Shown one piece after another: positions 15,750 to 20,000 of a stretch of 20,000 bases of DNA. Under the pieces are notes generated by a model that saw only the letters and a program-made list of their open reading frames with translations, was not told the DNA's origin and did no database searches. The position numbers were made by a program, and so were the translations under genes. Source of the stretch: Symbiodinium natans (taxonomy: Eukaryota; Sar; Dinophyceae; Suessiales; Symbiodiniaceae); the NCBI GenBank assembly GCA_905221605.1, contig CAJNDS010002315.1:1-20000 (forward strand), written 5' to 3'. The stretch's first letter is position 1; every line of letters starts with the position of its first letter.

Positions 15750-16372
15750 ATTTAAGAGCCTCCGGCTCAAGCCGCCGACCCCGCCAAAGCATAGTTGAAA
15801 GGTCTAAACCCGCTCGTCGGCTCAAAGGATGCTTTCCTCATCGCATGGTTCGAAGAGCATCGCAGCCTGCTCGGCAGAATCCCAAAAAGTTGTGAAACGC
15901 TCGCTCCTCTGTGAAACGTGGGGGGAGGGAGGGGCGGGTAGGGGGTAGCACCAGGACCCAAACAGTTTAGGAGCTGAAGCAGTTTCAGACCCAGCACCCG
16001 TGTTTGGGCGGGGGGGGGTGGCAGGTGTGGATGGCCCTCTTTCATGCCTGATTACGATTTTTGAAGAAAGGTGGGGTGGGGGGAGGGTGGGGTGGTGGGG
16101 GGGGGGTTGGGGGGGGGGGGTAGGGGGGGGGGGGGGGGGGGGGGGGGTAGGGGGGGGGTAGGGGGGGTAGGGGGGGGGGGTAGGGGTGGGTGGGAAAAAG
16201 GGTGTTTGGTTTTTTCCAAAAAAGCCTGTCCATGAGTTTACGCGGTGTGGGTGGCCTGGCCCTGCACGGAAAAGCTGCCGGGGTACCCCCTCCCCCCCCC
16301 CGCGTTTTGGGGGGGTAAGGGAGGTTTTCACCTCCAGAAACCTATCCAACACGCCGCCAGGGTCGGCGGACC
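15750..16372. mobile_element. Poly-G repeat element, copy 2
   Basis: Same first 34 bases and same last 28 bases as 7812-8427, a shared GGTAGGGGGTAGCACCAGGA at 15937, and a TAGGGGGGG-type tract at 16076-16186. The middle differs in length and sequence. Directly followed by CCCTAAA units, as in copy 1. Confidence 0.68.
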
Positions 16373-16444
16373 CTAAACCCTTAAACCCTAAACCCTTAAA
16401 CCCTAAACCCTAAACCCTAAACCCCAGACCCCGAAACCCTTAAG
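16373..16444. repeat. C-rich telomere-like array before gene B
   Basis: CCCTTAAA and CCCTAAA units ending at the acceptor of the first visible gene B exon. Confidence 0.8.
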
Positions 16445-16520
16445 GTGCTTCCCTTCACCCTCCGCTTCCGCTGCTCGTTCGTGGAGCTGGTCGCAGAAGG
16501 CCCGCAGCTCCCGAGGCCTT
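16445..16520 (+). CDS. Gene B exon: LPFTLRFRCSFVELVAEG
   Basis: Acceptor aacccttaag; 25 codons ending PQLPRP. Two donors are possible: T|GTGGGGGG at 16521 (fits the next exon) or GG|GTTTAGGG at 16528. Clear codon structure. Confidence 0.6.
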
Positions 16521-18848
16521 GTGGGGGGTTTAGGGTTTAGGTTTTAGGGTTTAGGGTTTCGGGTTTAGGGTTTCGGGAACCCCTGGGGCTTAGGATTTGG
16601 TGTTGTTTTTGAAGGTTTGGGGCGCTTGGGATTTCTTGAGGGCTTTTTTGAGGAGGTTTGATTCTGGGCTTTGGAGTTCGGGGATTTTCGGGGGTCAGAT
16701 GGGTGGGATGTGGCGTTGGCTGTCGAACGCAAGATTCATTCACTGCTGCTTTTTCTGATTTCTGCATATTTGGTACAAAAAAGTTACAATCACGGCGTCC
16801 TCTTCCTCTCGAGAGATTCCACCACCTGATCCTGATTCGCAAGCTTTCGACACCCCGGGTTCCGACCTTTCGACGACGGAAGGTCGTGATGCCATCAGGC
16901 GAGTAGCAGACCCTTCTGCTAGATAAGCTGATAAGCAGTTATTGTTGAACGGTGCCACCAGCAGGGAGCGAACTGGCACTGCATAGATCGAAGCCTAAAC
17001 GTTCTAAGCTCTAAAGCCCAAAGCGCAAGTTTAGGGTTTTAGGAGTTTAGGTTTTTAGGGTTTAATGTTCAACCTTAAACCCAAAACCCTAGAACCCTGA
17101 AACCCCAAACCCCCGAGGGGTTGAAGTAGAGCTGTGCATTTCGAGGTGGTTCGTCAGCCACTGGTGGGGCACGCCCTTCTGCCAAACTGTGTCCCTCCTG
17201 TCTTTCCACGGCCTCTCGGGCAGCAGTCGTCAGTTTCGGGTGGCACCCTAAACCCTAAACCCTAAAGCCTAAAGCCTAAAGCCTGAAGCTTAGAGCCTAA
17301 AGCCCAAAGCCCAAAGCCCAAAGCCTAAAGCCTAAAGCCTAAAGCCTAAAGCCTAAAGCCTAAAGCCTAAAGCCTAAAGCCTAAAGCCTAAAGCCTAAAG
17401 CCTAAAGCCTAAAGCCTAAAGCCTAAAGCCTAAAGCCTAAAACCTAAAGCCTAAAGCCTAAAGCCTAAAGCCTAAAGCCTAAAGCCTGAAGCTTAAAGCC
17501 TAAAGCCTAAAGCCTAAAGCCTAAAGCCTAAAGCCTAAAGCCTAAAGCCTAAAGCCTAAAGCCTAAAGCCAAAAGCCAAAAGCCTAAAGCCTAAAGCCTA
17601 AAGCCTAAAGCCTAAAGCCTAAAGCCTAAAGCCTAAAGCCTAAAGCCTAAAGCCTAAAGCCTAAAGCCTAAAGCCTAAAGCCTAAAGCCTAACGCCTAAC
17701 GCCTAACGCCTAAAGCCTAAAGCCTAAAGCCTAAAGCCTAAAGCCTAAACCCTCAAGCCTAAAGCCTAAAGCTTAAACCCTAAAACCTAAACCCTACACC
17801 CTAAACCCTAAACCCTAAACCCAAATCATGAACGAACACAAAAAAGTGGCAAATGCACGCATCAGACCTAAGGTGCCTGAACATGTGCGTGCAAATCCGA
17901 AACAAAGGCACCACCAGTATTGAGAACCATTTTCCCAAGAACAGGGTATAGGGTTTAGGGTTGAGGGTTTAAGGTCCAAAACAAACCAGCAGCAGCAACA
18001 ACCATTGAACATCTATTTTTAGAACGAGTTGTAGTGATTTATGCGTGTAAAGCCGAAAGAAAAGGTGAACATCTGAGTTCACAACATAGGCAGGCAGCAC
18101 AGTGTGAGATACTAAAAAACTGTAAACATGTCAACGCAAAGTGTAAACCGCTACAGTTTCTATTAGGGATGTGGTGGCCTGGAACATCTCTTCTTGCTAC
18201 CCTAAACCTAAACCCTAAACCCTAAACCCTAAACCCCAAACCCCAAACCCCAAACCCCAAACCCTAAACCCTAAACCCTAAACCCTAAACCCTAAGCCCT
18301 ACCCTTGAGACCAAGATGAGAGCCTGGATGTCCACCGAGGAGTGCAGCGGCAGCTGCCCGATGCGTCGGCGTACTGGATCTGAGCCTGGGCGTGGATTGC
18401 TTGGAAGCCCTTCTTGACGTAGGGTTTAGGGTTTAGGGTCTATAGGGTCTAGGGTTTAGGTTTAGGGTCTAGGGTCTAGGGTTTAGGGTCTAGGGTTTAG
18501 GGTTTGAGGTTTAGGATTTAGGGTTTAGGGCTCGTAAGTTGGATGACGGGGACTAGTGTCGGGTTTCTAGGGGATACGAAGTAGACTGACCAAAGAGAGC
18601 TTCCAAGTGCTTTGGGTTTAGGGCTCGGGGCTTGGCTGCGGTTTTAGCCTTGGCACCCTGGATCAGACGAAAAGCTTCTGGGAGCACGTCGGTAGAGATC
18701 TTCGGATCCACCAACAGTCCTTAATCTTGATCATAGTAGGGGGTACTATTAATCCCTATGAAGGAGCTGTTAGTATGAAGGGGGATCATCCCAAGATCCA
18801 ACCCTAAGCCCCCAATCCCCGAAACCCGAAACCCGAAACCCGAAACCC

Positions 18849-18879
<31 letters not shown>

Positions 18880-19354
18880 CGCGACGCCATTCCAGAACCC
18901 CAAACCCTAAACCCTAAACCCTAAACCCTAAACCCTAAACCCTAAACCCTAAACCCTAAACCCTAAACCCTAAACCCTAAACCCTAAACCCTAAACCCTA
19001 AACCCTAAACCCTAAACCCTAAACCCTAAACCCTAAACCCTAAACCCTAAACCCTAAACCCTAAACCCTAAACCCTAAACCCTAAACCCTAAACCCTAAA
19101 CCCTAAACCCTAAACCCTAAACCCTAAACCCTAAACCCTAAACCCTAAACCCTAAGATCACAGGCACCTTCGCCAACAACCAGCACGACCTCTCGAGCTT
19201 CTCGGCAAATAGGTTTAGTATTTAGGGTTTAGGGTTTAGGGTTGAGTGTTTCGCTTGCTGGTTCTTAAGCGAGGGCCAGAAGGGACAGCATAGGCGTACC
19301 TTTCTCCGCAGAGCGTGACGGGTTTGTAGCCTGTTGGCATGAGGAAGAGTTCCA
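16445..19354 (+). CDS. Gene B: SHWWG / CTFANNQHDL family protein, partial
   Basis: Exon islands join as ...LPFTLRFRCSFVELVAEG, DSQAFDTPGSDLSTTEG, VEVELCISRWFVSHWWGTPF, a linker, DASAYWI and C-TFANNQHDL. From memory, the pair SHWWG...F and YW[IV]C[TA][FY]ANNQ marks a large, poorly characterised family common in dinoflagellate predicted proteins; its function is unknown to me. The key cysteine codon is split: T at the end of the exon at 18316 plus GC at 19164, across a GA-AG intron. The 5' start is not seen (KK-like upstream islands absent between 14611 and 16444), and the 3' part after 19212 is unclear. Confidence 0.62.
16521..16783. repeat. Gene B intron, G-rich
   Basis: GGGTTTA units to 16580, then degenerate G/T-rich DNA. 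No exon seen. Confidence 0.6.
16784..16882 (+). CDS. Gene B exon: SSSSREIPPPDPDSQAFDTP
   Basis: Acceptor acaaaaaag; Ser/Pro/Asp-rich linker continuing GSDLSTTE. With donor G|GTCGTGATG it joins the SHWWG exon in frame. Without that splice the frame goes on RDAIRRVADPSAR to TAA 16924-16926, which would make this a terminal exon of a separate gene. Confidence 0.58.
17118..17228 (+). CDS. Gene B exon with SHWWG motif
   Basis: Acceptor acccccgag; reads VEVELCISRWFVSHWWGTPF then CQTVSLLSFHGLSGSS. The donor is taken as C|GTCAGT, which joins the exon at 18316 in frame; CGG|GTGGCACC at 17240 is the alternative. SHWWG...F is the signature I recognise. Confidence 0.68.
17229..18315. repeat. Gene B intron with long GCCTAAA array
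   Basis: About 75 units of the variant GCCTAAA from 17260 to 17790, with few substitutions (GCCTAAC, GCCAAAA), then CCCTAAA, a unique island 17820-18200, and CCCTAAA/CCCCAAA 18200-18297. The island holds open frames on both strands (+ 17866-17945 LRCLNMCVQIRNKG; - TLGLMRAFATFLCSFMIW) that I could not place. Confidence 0.75.
18316..18381 (+). CDS. Gene B exon: ESLDVHRGVQRQLPDASAYW
   Basis: Acceptor gagaccaag; 21 codons ending YWI plus T. The next bases are GAGCCT, so the donor is of the GA type; T+GC makes the cysteine of the family motif YWICTFANNQ. A minus-strand reading of the same island (RIGQLPLHSSVDIQALIL) also looks good but has no family support. Confidence 0.6.
18382..18647. repeat. 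Gene B intron, G-rich
   Basis: Starts GAGCCT (GA donor); GGGTTTA/GGGTCTA units 18421-18533, then unique DNA without coding signal. Confidence 0.6.
18648..18691 (+). CDS. Gene B possible exon: LGTLDQTKSFWEHV
   Basis: Acceptor ctgcggttttag; donor G|GTAGAGATC. The residues resemble what I recall following ANNQHDL in this family, but the island lies before the ANNQHDL exon. On the minus strand the same DNA reads DPKISTDVLPEAFRLIQGAK with a AA|GCCC donor, which is equally good. Strand unresolved. Confidence 0.35.
18739..18795. mobile_element. Foldback element family 1, half copy
   Basis: Right half of the element at 2037-2145: GGGGGTACTAT, then CTGTTAGTAT at 18767 and CATCCCAAG at the end. Confidence 0.5.
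18848..18876. repeat. GA dinucleotide run
   Basis: About 14 AG/GA units preceding the long CCCTAAA array. Confidence 0.8.
18899..19155. repeat. Perfect CCCTAAA array
   Basis: About 36 uninterrupted CCCTAAA units, the longest perfect telomere-type tract of the window, ending 8 bases before the ANNQHDL exon. Confidence 0.92.
19164..19212 (+). CDS. Gene B exon: TFANNQHDLSSFSAN
   Basis: Acceptor gatcacag after 256 bp of telomere-like array; donor AG|GTTTAGT. ANNQHDL is the second family motif, and the first two bases (GC) complete the cysteine codon from 18381. An internal GC donor after TCGA would instead join the island at 19312. Confidence 0.66.
19312..19354 (+). CDS. Gene B possible exon: RDGFVACWHEEEF
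   Basis: Good acceptor (tttctccgcag) and good donor (CA|GTAAGAG). 13 codons; TAA at 19356-19358 if unspliced. The minus strand reads LLELFLMPTGYKPVTLCGER here and is a real alternative. Confidence 0.35.
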
Positions 19355-19383
19355 GTAAGAGCCTAAACCGACTCTCGAAGCTC

Positions 19384-19492
19384 AGGGGGATTTGGAATAA
19401 GTTTAAACTTTCTATGGGTCCTAATCCCTTTTCTATGTAGCCCTAAGAACCCATAGAAACTTAGCTTTTCTAGGGTTCCCCAAATCCCCCCT
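19384..19492. mobile_element. Foldback element, MITE-like (family 3)
   Basis: Ends AGGGGGATTTGG (19384) and CCAAATCCCCCCT (to 19492) are inverted; an inner pair TTTCTATGGGT (19409) and its complement (19449) extends the stem. No coding capacity. Confidence 0.6.
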
Positions 19493-19827
19493 ACTAAGCC
19501 CTGATCATAAACACAAATCCTACGTCATGCACAGATGACTACGCCTTAATCTACGGGTAGTTTGCATGGTCCCTTAGTACGGGCCTGTAAAACGGAGACC
19601 CTTACATACACCTTATATACTGGTTATATACCTTGGATTGGAGTTTAGGGTTTAGGGGGTTTTATTTCTTGGGTTTTTGGGTTTGGGCTTTTTTTGGAGG
19701 GCATAGCCTCCCCTGACACCTCCTGACAAAATTTGAAACCTTGAGCTCGCAAAACAGCCCCTGAACCCTAAACCCTTGGTTTGGGGTTTAGCACCCTCAA
19801 ACCCAACCTTAAGCCCTCAGCCTTACC
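19493..19827. other. Right-hand spacer
   Basis: Unique, AT-richer DNA with a few GGGTTTA and CCCTAAA units. I see no gene. Confidence 0.5.
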
Positions 19828-19998
19828 TGAAGGTGCATGGGTTATAAGTAGGGTTATCAGTGAGGTAACCTCTATTACTCTATTATGACCCTAGTTAAGG
19901 TTTAGGGTTTGGGCTTTAGGGTTTGGGTTTACTAGGGTTTGGGCTTTAGGGTTTAGGGCGCGCGTAACCCTACTTCTAGCTACCCATGAACCTTCAAG
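19828..19998. mobile_element. Foldback element, MITE-like (family 2)
   Basis: The left end TGAAGGTGCATGGGT..AGTAGGGTTA and the right end TAACCCTACTT..ACCCATGAACCTTCA are imperfect inverted repeats. 19 bases of the right end (TACCCATGAACCTTCAAGT) recur at 7285-7303. Confidence 0.5.
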
Positions 19999-20000
19999 TA

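Noticed and set aside
15457-15825. 122-aa minus-strand open frame (GASPSFSYPGGGG)
   Set aside because: Spans two dispersed repeat modules; such strings recur wherever the module occurs, so it is more likely repeat translation than a gene. Not excluded.
18303-18399. Minus-strand exon NPRPGSDPVRRRIGQLPLHS
   Set aside because: Open with fitting splice sites, but the + reading ends YWI and completes a known motif with the exon at 19164.
1-20000. A chromosome end (true telomere)
   Set aside because: The repeats flip strand many times and are interrupted by exons and elements throughout; no terminal uninterrupted run at either edge.

Overview
The window reads as dinoflagellate-type nuclear DNA. 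About half of it is degenerate telomere-like repeat (TTTAGGG/CCCTAAA and 7-9 nt variants), broken by short, unique, GC-rich islands. No bacterial-style gene is present, and most long open frames are read-through of repeats. The islands behave as exons: they carry good codon structure, start after an AG, and end exactly where the telomere-like repeat begins. The G-rich strand then supplies a GT donor (GTTTAGGG) and the C-rich strand a GC donor (GCCCTAA). GT, GC and GA donors together, and a SHWWG / TFANNQHDL protein family that I remember from dinoflagellate predicted proteins, point to a dinoflagellate (possibly Symbiodiniaceae-like). TTTAGGG alone would also fit plants or chromerids. The organism call is inference.

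Layout, all coding on the + strand. Region 1 (131 to 14011): about 40 exon islands of 9 to 183 nt join in phase into one frame of about 888 codons, entering from the left edge and ending at TAA 14009-14011. I call this gene A. It is not recognised; it has several hydrophobic stretches, a central acidic part and a Gln/Glu-rich tail. I chose splice sites partly to keep phase, so individual micro-exons are uncertain and A could be more than one gene. Region 2 (14182 to 14609): an 88-bp tandem satellite in which every core is a small hairpin, with compensatory base changes. Region 3 (about 14780 to 16372): a 1.6 kb insertion without telomere-like repeats, made of dispersed elements: a 62-bp module present twice, an AAC/AAAC tail, nested inverted repeats, and a second copy of a poly-G element whose first copy is at 7812-8427. 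Region 4 (16445 to about 19354): gene B, a SHWWG / YWICTFANNQHDL protein spread over five or more exons, one intron of which uses a GA donor. The right edge (19384 to 20000) holds foldback (MITE-like) elements.

The main observation is the gene architecture: introns made almost wholly of telomere-like repeat, with both strands of the repeat able to provide the 5' splice site. Further observations are a covarying hairpin satellite, three small foldback families and two copies of a poly-G element.
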